A stretch of 64,000 bases of DNA from Madurella fahalii (Eukaryota; Ascomycota; Sordariomycetes; Sordariales): contig CM056877.1 of the NCBI GenBank assembly GCA_029876055.1, positions 2,852,001-2,916,000 of the forward strand, read 5' to 3'. The notes under the pieces are model-generated. The model ran no database searches and had not been told where the DNA came from. It worked only from the letters and a program-made list of their open reading frames with translations. Within the stretch, counting starts at the first letter, position 1, and each line of letters opens with the position of its first letter. This document shows, piece by piece, positions 43,684-54,578 of this stretch. The position numbers and the translations under genes are program-made.

Positions 43684-44325
43684 AAAACAGCCTAATTGTA
43701 TGAGATAAATCTGGGTACAAGAAAGTTCCATTCTCGTTCGTAGTCCTGAGCTAGGGTAAGCTGTGACTGATTTTTCCTGAGCTTTCCCTGATTCTTCTCT
43801 GAGCTTGGGTAATCATATACGCAGCCGCTGTACGGCCTTAGAGGCCCGTTTTCAGCCCCCCTGGTTAAAGTTTGTTTTCAATGTCCCCCGCGGTGTCCAC
43901 ATTTCTAACATACACTAGTACATGTGGGATAGTATGTAGTATCCTGGACTACTGCCTAAGAAAGTACTTAGTATCATGGTACTGTACTAAAACTAGGATG
44001 GTATTTATTTATCAGTATATTATATAAGTATAGTGTTGCAAAAGCGGAACCGCAAATGCAGAGCAGCAATTGCACCGTAAGTGTCACATATGGTATATCA
44101 TGGACCAGTACTTAGAATATACTAGTATATAATATGGCCCGTGGGCCCAATTCTCGGCCCTATGGTAGCTTAACTTCGTGGCCGAGAAACTGGGCAGACA
44201 CCTATGGACCAGTCCTGGCAGTCCCGAAACCTGGACCATTTGTTTAAAACGAATACCCCCGCTTTATAGTAATAATTAAAGGTATCGTTTTCCTTTACTC
44301 TGGCTTTTATCCTTCAACTTTACAA
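43684..44325 (+). repeat. Large copy B of dispersed repeat family
   Basis: Aligns with the reverse complement of 22940-23557; see there for landmarks. It begins AACAGCCTAATTGTATGAGA and ends near TTTTATCCTTCAAC. It carries an extra segment of about 60 nt near 44030-44090 (TGCAAAAGCGGAACCGCA) that is absent from copy A. Confidence 0.75.
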
Positions 44326-45038
44326 GCTTCGGTTCTCATAATTATCAGAGGGGAAAGAAAGCAAATAAGAACGTGGTCAAGATATAAGGCTTTTAGTATT
44401 ACTGCTGCCGCCGATGCTGGGGCATGTCTCGGAAATATATCATGAATGTGTATGGTGGTGGGCACCCAGGAGCCGAATGGACAGGAAATGGTAACAAAAG
44501 TTCTTGATGAAAGTCTGCACGCCCAGATCATGGCAATGTTTCGTCATCTTTTTTTCTCTCCTCCTGTGCCCGAAGAAGAGGCGCACGCACAACCCTCAGT
44601 CCTCAAAACGCGAGCCGCGAGAAGAACTTGGACAGCGGCTTCGGCTGCTGCTCCCTGCTGCTAACGTACGACCGCGGAACCGGCCTAGCAGCATTTCTGG
44701 CACCCGGAACATTGGCTTGCGCCGGCTCCGAGGCATCCGGACTGGATCGATGGCGCTGGCATGGAAACTTTAGGGAAGCCGGCGGGGCGGCGGCATCGCT
44801 TGCCCGCCGCGGCCGCCCGCCCTCGGCAGCAGGCCTCTTTCCGGGACGGTTGAGGAGGGGGGCGCGCCGCTCGCCGCGGATATTCGCGTGACGACCAGTT
44901 AACACACGCTACAGTTCGACATCAAGGACGTCCGGGCGGCCCGGCGGAGATGCCATTCGGACTCTTACCTAGAATGCCGGTCCTGAAATAAATACCACTA
45001 TTGTCAGTCTGTCTAGGGAGAGAGGCTTGGGCATCTAT
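44326..45038. other. Intergenic, no supported gene
   Basis: A GC-rich patch (44600-44900) has open frames on both strands but no ATG-started, family-like product; the minus-strand frame starts only at GTG. Confidence 0.4.
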
Positions 45039-46140
45039 TTAATCCTCATCTTTTTCGTGATCCATCATGCCCCGCACAATCGCCTTAGCCTCCCTGAAAT
45101 CCTCGTCCTTGTAAAACTTGAGGCCAAAAGACAGCATGAAGTTCTCAAAGGTTGCCCAGCCCCGCTCAATGATCTCCAACTCTTCCCCTGAAAAGTGATG
45201 GTCGGCAAAGTGGCCTTGAGGGTCCCACGCGTTTTGGGATAGTTCCGCTTCACCATCATTCTCATCGCCATTTGCCATGGTGGCTCTAACCATACGTTGG
45301 CCCTCCTCGCGGTCTTCATCCTTATGAATGTTCAGTCCATGAGCAAGCAGAAACTTGAACTCGCCGCCCCAATGTTTCCTTAGCCAGGACTTTTCATCTG
45401 CCGTATAAGGCTCGGAGGTGGTAGCCATCGATTCGAAGCAGGATTTAGCAGCATCGCAAGGGTCCGGCATATTCTGTTGATACGCAGCCCATTTTTCCCG
45501 CTCGGAAGCGCTCCAGGTCACCCTTATCCAGTAGTTGACGTCTGGGTCCCTGCCAAAGCCCGATAGTCCGACACGGGGCTCCACAGGCGGCCCGCTAAGT
45601 TTAAGGAGGGGAAGCCCGCGATACTCGTGGGGGCTTAGGTACGCAATCTGTCGACCACTAGTGTCGGTAAGAACCCCCCCTAATCCATTCCCCATTGCCT
45701 TAAGGGATATGTCAGGACAGTCACTGGCAAGACCGCCGAGAACGTTGCAGATGGAAGTAGGAACATGCAGCACATTTTGGAGCCGCAGTTTGGCATGAGC
45801 CCTAGGACCGGAGCGTTTAGGTGACCGCTTAAGGGAGAGTTCGACCATACCGATTCCAACGACCGCTAGCGCGCCGCCAAAAGGGTCGCTAGCAATACTG
45901 TTCCAGGGATAGTACTCGGTAAACCATTCACGGTCTCTGGCAACGCTATAGACAGAAACGTCAATCTCCCCATAAGTTGAAGATCCGGGAATCGTTGCGA
46001 GTGCATCGTGGGAAACAATAACTCGCTTGCCCCTCCTCTGACCATCGTTCAGACCGGAATATCAATACTTACTGGACATTAGATGTATTGGAGAATAACC
46101 AATCCGGACACAGACCCTTTTCTGAACCTTTGGTGGACAT
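45039..46140 (-). CDS. Copia/TNT1-94-like beta-barrel domain protein, host-gene-like (324 aa)
   Basis: Two exons, 46140-46073 and 45945-45039, with a 127-nt intron (GTAAGT donor, CTATAG acceptor). The join restores the frame and gives a typical family start: LCPDWLFSNTSNVHVARDREWFTEYYPW. It continues AVVGIGMVELSLKRSP, LRLQNVLHVPTSICNVLG and LLKLSGPPVEPRVG. This resembles the beta-barrel that precedes the integrase in Copia (TNT 1-94-like) polyproteins, but here it is a stand-alone intron-containing gene followed by an acidic helical C-terminus with two similar halves (FKFLLAHGLNIHKDEDREEGQ and FMLSFGLKFYKDEDFREAK). No protease DTG, integrase or RT motifs. Similar stand-alone genes are frequent in ascomycetes and may be domesticated. 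Confidence 0.72.
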
Positions 46141-46606
46141 ATTCCGCTGGGGATAGCGACTCGGAGATGTGAATGTTGGTTTGCGGGGTTCTCAAACTCG
46201 AACGACGCTACCTGTCGCTTTGGAATGAGACGGCTCGTCTGTGGCTAGGACCGACAAATGGAGGAAGCTATAGGAAAAAAAGGTAGTACGTCGTTGTGAA
46301 ATCGGCTGAAAGACTTTTTAACATGTCGTCTCGAATGGAAAAATATGGACGAGGATTTGATGGGCCAGATGTCATCATTAGCAGCTGAACCCACTCTCCA
46401 TCCTCCATCACGGTTTTGGCGGCTAGGACAAAATTCTGATTGGTTAACGGTATTCCTCTCACTCCCAATAGCGCAAGTGGTAGAATATAGCACGCGATTA
46501 CTGGGCGACTGCTGCAATGAGGCCTACAGCCACGTCAGCAAGCTAGTTGACTCAAAGCGTGGGTGCTCAACTCCGCAGCGTAATCTGTAGCTCCCCCGGT
46601 TGCGAC

Positions 46607-47032
46607 CGTGGCATTATCGTTCGACGGCGCGGGTTCGTGAAAGTTGGCAAGTCGAAGTCAAGAAGTTCCCAGCAGTCCAGTTGGTCTATTTTGTTAGATT
46701 GGATTTCACCGACCGCCGCCCAGACTCTCGAGGCATCCCAGAACCATGTTCACATTGACATCCAGGTCTTCACGCCTCTTAGCGGCGACCGGACCCCCGG
46801 GACACTTGGTAGCAGGAACATAACCGTCAGGGTGCGGGACGGCGTTGTCAGCATCAATGGCGCTAACATGCTTGTCAGTGATGCCATCGTCAAGAATGAT
46901 GAGGCGGACGGTTCTCTTTTAGAGGCCACTCGGGGGCCAAAAGTGGCACCAATTTTTGGTCCCTACCCGTCTCGGGAGATGGTTTTGATGGGTGCTGAAG
47001 GCTCTCGGCTGATTCACGCTGCGCAAACCTAG
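46607..47032 (+). pseudogene. FAS1 (fasciclin)-like fragment
   Basis: A frame ending at TAG 47030-47032 has no ATG in a sensible place upstream. It contains NHVHIDIQVFTPLSG, then ITVRVRDGVVSINGANMLVS followed by DAIVKN, which resembles the last conserved box of a fasciclin domain (xVxVNGAxVxxxDIxxxNGVxHVID). The HVID end is lost. Likely a remnant; assignment tentative. Confidence 0.35.
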
Positions 47033-47244
47033 CTGATGTTATGTAGCGGAAGTGTAAACATTTCAAGAAGTAGTAGGATGGCAATCCGGTGACTAGCTGC
47101 CCGGGGTCCCTCAAACCTTTTCTTCGTAATAACTCCCCAACTATTTATTATTCTTCCTACACCGCTTTACCCAAGATAGGGTGTGCCGGACCTTCTACCG
47201 CTAAATACATAGGAAAACCGTGCTGTAAAAGCCGGGTGAAAAAC

Positions 47245-47665
47245 CTATATCAACAAGTAATAGGAAAACAACTGTAGTAGACGCCGGTTGGTTGCAAAAG
47301 AAAGGAAGGCCTTATACCAGGCCCTGAAGACTTCTAGTCTTCGACTTCGGATTCGTCCACCATCTCCTCCGCCTCCTTTGCCCAAAACCCTCCTTAACAG
47401 CCTGAGGTTCCGGGGTCCCTGGCCCTGTAATACAAGGCTAAGATCCCGGTGGGTTCGAATTTTTGACCTCGGCCAGGTTCTAGGCTTCGGTGGTATTGGA
47501 CACCACACAACAAGGTGTTCCACTGTTTCTCGGCCCTCCCCACAGCTACAGTAGGGAGTAGGGAGGTTCGGAACCCCCTGCTGGAAAAGGAAGTCCCGTA
47601 AGCCGATAGTCCCTGTCCGGCCTGTACTAGTAGGGAGCTCTGGGCTTTGGTGATCCTCAACTATT
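47245..47665 (-). mobile_element. LINE (non-LTR retrotransposon) ORF2 C-terminal fragment
   Basis: On the minus strand, GLRDFLFQQGVPNLPTPYCS leads into CSCGEGRETVEHLVVWCP, the CxC...H...C zinc-knuckle-like end found downstream of RT and RNase H in fungal Tad/I-type LINEs. A one-base frameshift separates it from the preceding SSLLVQ piece. The open frame ends at 47245. RT and endonuclease are not present: a 5'-truncated, mutated copy. Confidence 0.65.
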
Positions 47666-48470
47666 TACTTGTTGACCCTCCTATTGAAAATGACTCAAGG
47701 ACAATACTGCTAGCTCCTGTGCTCTCGGGATTACTTATCACAAGTTTACAGGTATTTGCATGCCAGCCAACGGAAGACCTTAGCCATTGATCAAGGAACA
47801 CCGAGCCCCTGATGAGTAATTATCTCCCCGTCATATCTACAGCATATATCTCGCTGGGCAGTAGCTACCAATTTAACCCGATTAACTTCGTAACAGGGAG
47901 TTCAGTCCGGGACCGTAATACAAGCCTGGTGAAGCCAATGGGTGGTGCCGAATAGCTTCACCCGGTCCCAGATGCTCAGGCATATCACCGAGACCGAACT
48001 CGGCGACGACTATAAGAGTCTCTCGGCGACCGATTTTCTCCATTATTTGCCTTCTCATCATTGCCGGGATCGGAGGAATAGTGATATACTGATGCATCGG
48101 GTCGACCTATCAGACTGAGTCGGCCGAATTGCTGTTTCTAGGAGGGATGCTGGCTTAAGGCACAGGCCTTCCCCTTGGGGAAGGTAGCAGTAAATCTGAG
48201 ATTTATACTGACACATAGGCCAGTGTACAGGATGAACGGCTAGCCAATTGTTGATGTGTCGACTTCGCCGGTATTACGTCGTCGTTTCTCGGAGCCGGTG
48301 TCCGATAAAGCCGACGACAACCACATTTGATGCTATGCTTCATATTGTACATAGGAGATATTAATATTCAATTACCACCAGTGGCATTCTCAAAGGATAT
48401 TAACACACCTTTCCCTTAACTATATTCTGCAGGTCAAAAAATGAAGAGCATTCGATCGAAAACTGCCCCC
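47666..48470. other. Intergenic, no supported gene
   Basis: Possibly more of the decayed LINE or unrelated repeat; no recognisable motif. Confidence 0.4.
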
Positions 48471-48509
48471 CAAAGCTCCTCCTACCACCCAGCAAGACCA
48501 AGACACGCA

Positions 48510-49933
48510 CCCTTTGGAGAAGCTCCGCGAGGACTACGGTGTAAGGCCCCCCATACCTCCAATATTTCTCACCACTAACCAACATCGAAGTCCACCTGGG
48601 ACGTCCCGGACGACCCCGGCGTCCCCTACAACTAGCCCTCCTCCCGCAAGATCAGTATCGGTATCATCTTTTCTCTTGGCTAGCTCATGACCCTCATGTC
48701 CGCCAGTGTAATCGCCGCCGCCTTGTCAAACATCTGGAAACACCTCCAAATCGACGCCTCGACTGCCCAAATCGTCTTTTCCATCTACTTCCTCAGCCGC
48801 GCGTTCGGACCCTTCCTTGTGACAGCCTGGGCCGAAACAAGCGGCCGCAAGCCTGTCCGGATCTTCGCCAACGCGTGGTATGTGCTCTGGAACGCCTTCT
48901 GTCTTCTCGCCAACTCCAAGGGCTTTATGATACTCGGACGCATCATGATGGGCATGGGGGCCAGCACGGGGATCACGCTCACCGGTCCGGTCATGGCGGA
49001 CATGTACCGCGAGGAGAGCCGCGGAAAGTCTCTTGCCATTGCGTCCTTCCCACCGTACCTCTGTCTCGCGCTCGGTCCCATCCTCGGAGTGCTGGTCACG
49101 CAGCATGTCGAGTGACAGTGGACATTTTGGATCATGTGGATCTGTAACGCAGCCGTGACGCTGCTCGGGCTGGGGGCCATTCGTGGAGTCGTATGCGCCG
49201 GTCCTCCTGCGACGCAGAGCTGCGCACACCGCCGCGTCCTCACCTTCCTATCCCGCCTCCTCGCCAACGCCGCTCGCCCATTCGTCCTCCTGATGACCCG
49301 GCCCCCTGATCCAAGCCATCGCGGTCATCACGGCCCTCGACTTCGAGATCTACTGCTTCCTCCTCTCGACGTTCGCCACCCTTGTACATCGATCGCTACG
49401 GCCAGTCCGTTGCGACGGTGAGCCTGCATTATATTTCCACTTCGGTCAGATCCACCCTTTCTGCCCAAGTCGGGGGTCGCATCACAGATCGGCTTCATAA
49501 GCGCCTGCGGGACCGCTCGCCAGATAAGCAAGGAAGGCTCGAGTTTCGCATCCCGTGGATGGTGCCTGGCGTGATCATCCTACTCTTCGGACTGTTCTGG
49601 TATGGCTGGGCGGCGGAGAGCAGTGGGCACTGGGTGGTGGTGGATATTGGCGCGGCCGTCTTTACGCTGGGGTGTTTTATCACGATGCAGGCTTTGTTGG
49701 CGTATCAGTTAGATGAGTTTCCCGAGTATAGTGCCGCCGCAGATGCGGCGTCGAGGTTATCTTTCCAATGTTGGGGGGTTGCTTTTCCAATCTTTGCGCC
49801 GCAGTTATATCAGAGGTTGAGGTGCGGGTGGGGAAATAGCTTGTTGGCGTTTGTATGGATTGTGTTGATGGGACCGGTGCCCGTTTTGCTGTGGCTCTGG
49901 GGCGGTAGGGACCTCATCCGTCCTGATCTTTAG
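48510..49933 (+). pseudogene. Major facilitator (MFS) multidrug-type transporter pseudogene
   Basis: The N-terminal part reads TWDVPDDPGVPYN, stop, PSSRKISIGIIFSLG, stop, LMTLMSASVIAAAL (stops TAG 48633 and TAG 48681). It continues with FSIYFLSRAFGPFLVTAWAE and SGRKPVRI (the MFS motif-A loop region), GMGASTGITLTGPVMADMY, then TGA 49113 and QWTFWIMW. At least two frameshifts lie between about 49175 and 49380. The C-terminal six-helix half is readable to 49933. Expected residues at the stops (W, Q, R) are each one C:G to T:A transition away. An intron probably precedes 48590. Family: drug:H+ antiporter type. Confidence 0.8.
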
Positions 49934-50035
49934 AACCTTCCAATTCGCCCTGTCTATTAGTCTATTATTTAGGCTATGGGGCAATAGGAAGGGTATGGAC
50001 AAGGGGGGATTAGTAAGGGCAATTTTGCGTAAAGC

Positions 50036-50070
50036 AACCTAGTTGTATAAGGCGAATCTAGGCATTTACA
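50036..50070 (+). repeat. Minimal copy of the dispersed repeat start
   Basis: AACCTAGTTGTATAAGGCGA followed by ATCTAGGCA matches the first approximately 35 nt of the family seen at 43684, 23557 (reverse), 4655 and 50990 (reverse); the remainder is missing or too diverged. Confidence 0.4.
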
Positions 50071-50417
50071 ATTACTATTCCTGCTCGTATTCTTAAGCGC
50101 AATAAGCTATAGTGTAATGTGCCAGGGCGAAACGTCGGCGGGGGGGCGGAGACCCTGTAGCGCAACCGATAGCTTAATAGTACTCCCTGCGGAGCGCCGT
50201 CTTGTGGGAGGAACTTCCCTCCTGCAAGGATCGGTCAATGAATTCTATGACACCACACTGCAGTCCCTGGTCTTCTATACCGTATCCGTACCGATTCACC
50301 TCTGTGATGGCTATCTTTCTGGATCACCCAGTACCCTCTTACAACAGTTGAACTCATGACTTTAACTAGTGCCGCCTGCCCTTCGGAAATCTCCCATCGC
50401 AGAAAACTCTGGGCTTC

Positions 50418-50825
50418 CTAACGATAGTGGCCGTCCAATTCAGCCGGCTGCTCCCTATACGCCGACATTTCAACAGGAGTCTGTTGTGCTTCCAGCTCTG
50501 GGTGATAAGGCGTATGATACTTGGTGTCTTGGTGAGGATCCGTCATCGGGGCTGTGTCTGGCAATTCGGACCTCGCGCTCTTCTTGCGGAACCGGTACGC
50601 CAGCCAGGCAACAAGGATGAGAGCAAGCACACCAACAGCGACGCCAACGCCGCTACCGATCTTGCTACTGAAGCTCGAATCGCCGTCGCCTGTCGCCGGG
50701 GCTGGTGGTGTGGTTGTTGGGGAAGATGTCGTTGGAGTGGAACTCGTCGCCTGAGAAGAAGCTGGCGTGCTTGACGACAGTGTATTGGGCCGGACAAAAT
50801 GAGCCCTCGGGACAGCAAACGCGAA
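50418..50825 (-). pseudogene. C-terminal half of a single-pass membrane protein, truncated by a repeat
   Basis: The minus-strand frame reads a Ser/Thr/Pro-rich stalk (SSTPASSQATSSTPTTSSP), a transmembrane helix (IGSGVGVAVGVLALILVAWL), a basic stop-transfer (YRFRKKSAR) and a cytosolic tail ending in VEMSAYREQPAELDGHYR. This is the usual C-terminal design of fungal wall-stress or mid2-like and related single-pass proteins. The 5' side runs straight into the repeat copy at 50830-50990 and no signal peptide exon was found beyond it, so the gene looks truncated. Confidence 0.6.
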
Positions 50826-50829
50826 AAAT

Positions 50830-50990
50830 GGTAATAGGGGGAGCAAAGGTAAGCAAGCCTGAGCAAATCCTGAGCAAACCCTGAGCCGAGCCTAAGTCGG
50901 GGTGAGCAATGTCACGTGGGCAAGGTATGAAAGTGGAAATTTTGTGTGCCAGATTCGTCTCACAAACAGGCTGTTCGGTCGAAGACAAAG
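50830..50990 (-). repeat. Short copy of dispersed 'GCTCAGG' repeat family
   Basis: Reverse complement matches 4655-4820, including ATGAGACGAATCTGG-like start, CCCACGTGAC, GCTCACCCC and repeated GCTCAGG units. It directly abuts the truncated membrane-protein frame. Confidence 0.7.
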
Positions 50991-53073
50991 CCGGAGGCAT
51001 GTAAAGCGAAACGTTTCCGTGTTTTTGTGTTCTTTGGCCGCGAAAACGGGTCAATGAGAAGCGCGCCTACTGTTCACTGCTGTGGGTGGGTTGGGGTGGG
51101 GGATGAATCCCTGCCGAGAGTGGTATGCTTGTATACAAGTCCAACTAAAGACGATGTGGTGGTTGTAAGATGCTCTCGAAGGATGAACCATAGGGGTATG
51201 AATTAAGTTAGTATATATGCTCCTTGCTAGATGTGGCGTTTGATGTTGAAGCTTTCCAAATGTGAACTCAATTGAAGTTCGTTTGGCCAACAGGCGTCAA
51301 GAGCTTCCTGTCACTGTTTTCGGTGAATCCCATCCAAATTACTAAGGTGCCCAGCATCCATGAGTTTACTTGTAATTATACCCCGATGTTCTGTAGCTAG
51401 CTCTGCGTGGGTGGGGAACTTGGTTCCTGAACTATCGTATTTTTTGCTGGTGGTCTGGACTTCAGTGGGTGGTGATTCTTCCACGCAAAGGTGCGGTGAC
51501 AATCCAAGCTCCGCGCAGGGAAGCAACGTCAGAGCGGAACAAACAGTATTACGTCTTCTGACTGTGATTGTGTCACGGAGGCCACTCTCCCTCTGGGCCT
51601 GGGCTTATCGGCCGAACGATAACTGGTGGACGGAGCTGTAAATCATCAAAATGGCCCACTCTCCGTCATATTCCGCCAAGCCGACTTGTGCCGCCTCGCA
51701 ACATGGCCAACACACTCTTTGTCCTCAGCTCTTCTCCATGACAGCGGTGGAAGGGAGAATAAGGAAGCCCGCAGGCCGGAATAACCACGAGTGCTGTCCG
51801 GCCGCAAGTTATGTCTCAATTACACGTGTACGATGTGCAAATTACTGCTGTTTACGGAGATGTGCGACCATTGGCCATTGAGGAATCTCGGAGCATTCTT
51901 GGCATTCCTGCTTGGTGTAGATCCTTCGGAGCATGTTGGTTTCACAATTTCGGAATTGGCTCGCTGGCTGGACGGTGCCACGCGTCGGTAGCAACCATGG
52001 AATTCTCGGTGTTGGACGCAAAAGACGACAGGGAAAAGTTTCATGATGCGACTTTGTGGTTGCTGGTCACCGCTTTGCCCGTGTTTCACGTCGAAGAAGC
52101 ATTGCTAGACCGAGAGGTCCGGGCTCGACGCCACCGATGCAGCCGCCGGCATCTGCATGAGTGGGGAAGTGTCGCGTTTGTGGGGAACGGTCCAGGGGAG
52201 TATTTCTTGGTCTTATTTCGGGTACCTGGCCAATCTGACCGTTATGGCCCGGCCACTAGCCCCCTTTCGTCAGCCCACTGGGCGCTCACGAAATGCAGCC
52301 GAAGCTCGCAATAATCCAGTGCTCGGCAGCGACGGGACGGTGGACAAGGCCATCCAATGTACATACGCGTCCTGTATTTGGGAACTGCTGCAATCTGCCA
52401 TGTCGCTGATGACGCAGCTGCCAAACGCCTGACCTTGCATATCGATAAAACTTGGAAGTCCCGCATCTGATTGAGATGGTGAATTCAAGGCGACTTGGAA
52501 CGCCTCCAATCGAGGCGCGCCAGCTGCACAGCACCCGGCCGGTTTCTCGGGCTGGCAATCGTCTGGCCGGGCAGAGAGCTGACAGCCGTGACACGATTGG
52601 CTTGCCGACATCTTGGCCTCGATTCATTGGTGCTTGGCATCTCAGTTCACCAGACACCGTCTTTGCTTGGCCGACGCAACAAGCTCTTGATGTTGCAAGG
52701 AAAGGGTAACTTCCAAGGCTTCCAAGACTTCTTGGACGTGGCTATGCAGTCTCCGTTCCCCCTTTATCGACATTTCGGGAGGCCGGTCGTGCCGCGTTTT
52801 AACCTCTTGACCTCCTGAAATCAGGTTCCCTTTCCCTTTCCTGACCTTTTTGAAGAACACCAACCCGCCTGGCGTTTTTTTTCCCTAGTCAATCGCTCAT
52901 CCGGATTTGTATCGCTATTCTTCCCCCACAAGGCCATTTCGCTCGTTTTTGATGGCCATTTGTTGAACAATTTTACTTTTGCGACTTCGTTTTTTAATTC
53001 ATTTTCTACACCGTCTCCCGCGTTTCCCCTGCGACTTTTTCGACCGAGAGATAACCACAATCTGATTGCACAA
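50991..53073. other. Long intergenic region upstream of GH72 gene
   Basis: Open frames here, such as an ATG-started 167-codon frame at 51811, have no recognisable domain and frames on the opposite strand are equally open. The last 200 nt before 53074 are pyrimidine-rich, as expected for a strong fungal promoter and leader. Confidence 0.45.
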
Positions 53074-54578
53074 ATGAAGTCGGTCGCTCTGTTGTCCGCG
53101 ATGGCGGCCGCGGCGCATGCCGGCCCCACCAAGACGGTCCCGGTTGCGCCCCGCCAGGTCTCTCTCGAGCCCATCACAGCTACTGGCAATGCCTTCTTCA
53201 GGGGTAGCGAGCGCTTCTATGTCCGCGGTATCGACTACCAGCCCGGTGGTTCAGCGGGCAATGTCGACCCCCTCGCCGATCCCAGGGTCTGCATGCCCGA
53301 TATCGAGAGGTTCATAAGGCTCGGCATCAACACGATCCGTGTCTACTCGACCGACAACTCTCTGAATCACGATGAATGCATGAACGCGCTCGCCGAGGCC
53401 GGGATCTACGTTGTGCTTGACGCCAACAACCCGAACTATTCGATCAACCGCGCCGATCCCCACCCATCCTACAACGCCGTGTACCTGCAGAGCGTGTTCG
53501 CCACCATCGACGCCTTTGCCAACTACCCCAATACCATGGCCTTCTTCTCTGGTAACGAGGTCATCCACGACCACAGGAACACAACCCTCGCTGCCCGCTA
53601 CGTTAAGGCGACGGACCGTGACATGCGCGCCTACATCCGGGCCCGCGGCTACCGCAGGATCCTCGTCGGCTACTCCGCCGCCGATGTGACCGAGAATCGC
53701 ATGCAGACTGCCGCCTATTTCAACTGCGGTTCCGAGGAGGAGCGCAGCGACTTCTTTGCTTTCGTAAGTGGTTTTCCACCCATGCTTTCTCCTATAACAC
53801 GGCGCACCTCGCTAACTTTGGCGCGCCGCAAGAATGACTACTCGTGGTGCAGCAGCGACTTCCTCACGGCCGGCTGGGACATCAAGGTCCGTAACTTCAC
53901 TGGCTACGGCATCCCCATCTTCCTCTCCGAGTACGGCTGCAACCACAACACTCGCAACTTTGGCGAGATCGAGTCTCTTATGCATAGCAACATGACGAGC
54001 GTCTACTCTGGTGGTCTCATGTACGAGTACAGCATGGAGCCCAACAGATTCGGCATTGTCGAGATCGAGGGCGGCCAAGAGAACGGCTTCAGAGACCAGA
54101 CCGGCGAGCGCAGGGAGTTGGACGAGTTCGATGCCTTTGCCAGCGCTCTCGAGAGATGGCCTGCCCCTACCGGCGATGGCGGTTACACCTCGACCACCAA
54201 CGCCGCTTCCTGCCCCACTGCTGATGAGCACTGGATGATCGACACCACCAGCCTCCCCGCCATTCCCGAGGGCGCCCTGAGGGTACGTGAACAAGCACCC
54301 CCAGGACATCTTCCATTCGTGACCCATGACCGCTGACTTTGGATCGACAGTACTTCGATGAGGGCGCGGGTGAAGGCCCTGGACTTAACGGCCCCGGCTC
54401 CCAGTGGGCCGGCGACCAGGCCTCGACCGGCGACGGCGGCACCGGCGGCAGCGGTTCCGCCGGTAGCAACGGCAACAACCAAGGAGGCGATGAAAACTCC
54501 GCCATGCGGGGAGCTATGCCTACCATTGTCTCCGGCCTTGTCGTGCTCCTCACGCTTACTGCTGCTGTTGCCTTGTAA
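53074..54578 (+). CDS. GH72 beta-1,3-glucanosyltransferase, GPI-anchored (455 aa)
   Basis: Three exons: 53074-53763, 53833-54282 and 54351-54578; introns 69 and 68 nt. ATG 53074 starts a signal peptide (MKSVALLSAMAAAAHAGP); the frame is open upstream but without a better start. The GH72 catalytic domain has FFRGSERFYVRGIDYQPGG, NTIRVYSTDNSLNHDECM, the acid/base Glu in FFSGNEVI (E162) and the nucleophile in FLSEYGCN (E263). A Gly/Ser-rich linker replaces the CBM43 module, so it is the Gel/Gas type without the Cys-box. A hydrophobic C-terminus (TIVSGLVVLLTLTAAVAL) is a GPI signal. It elongates wall beta-1,3-glucan at the cell surface. Confidence 0.93.

Noticed and set aside
4655..44325. Dispersed repeats as solo LTRs with TG...CA ends
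   Set aside because: A TG/CA reading is possible, but similarity extends upstream of the TG (AACAGCCT) in several copies, so the ends are not established.
44603..44905. Minus-strand 100-codon frame as a gene
   Set aside because: It starts at GTG, is biased by GC-rich composition, and shows no domain.
48633..48635. TAG stops in the MFS and kinase genes as A-to-I RNA editing sites (UAG to UGG), known from fungal sexual stages
   Set aside because: TGA and TAA stops and frameshifts are also present in the same genes, which editing cannot fix; RIP-like mutation explains all the substitution stops.
51811..52314. ATG-started 167-codon frame as a gene
   Set aside because: No domain or secretion signal, overlapping frames open on the other strand, and no supporting context.
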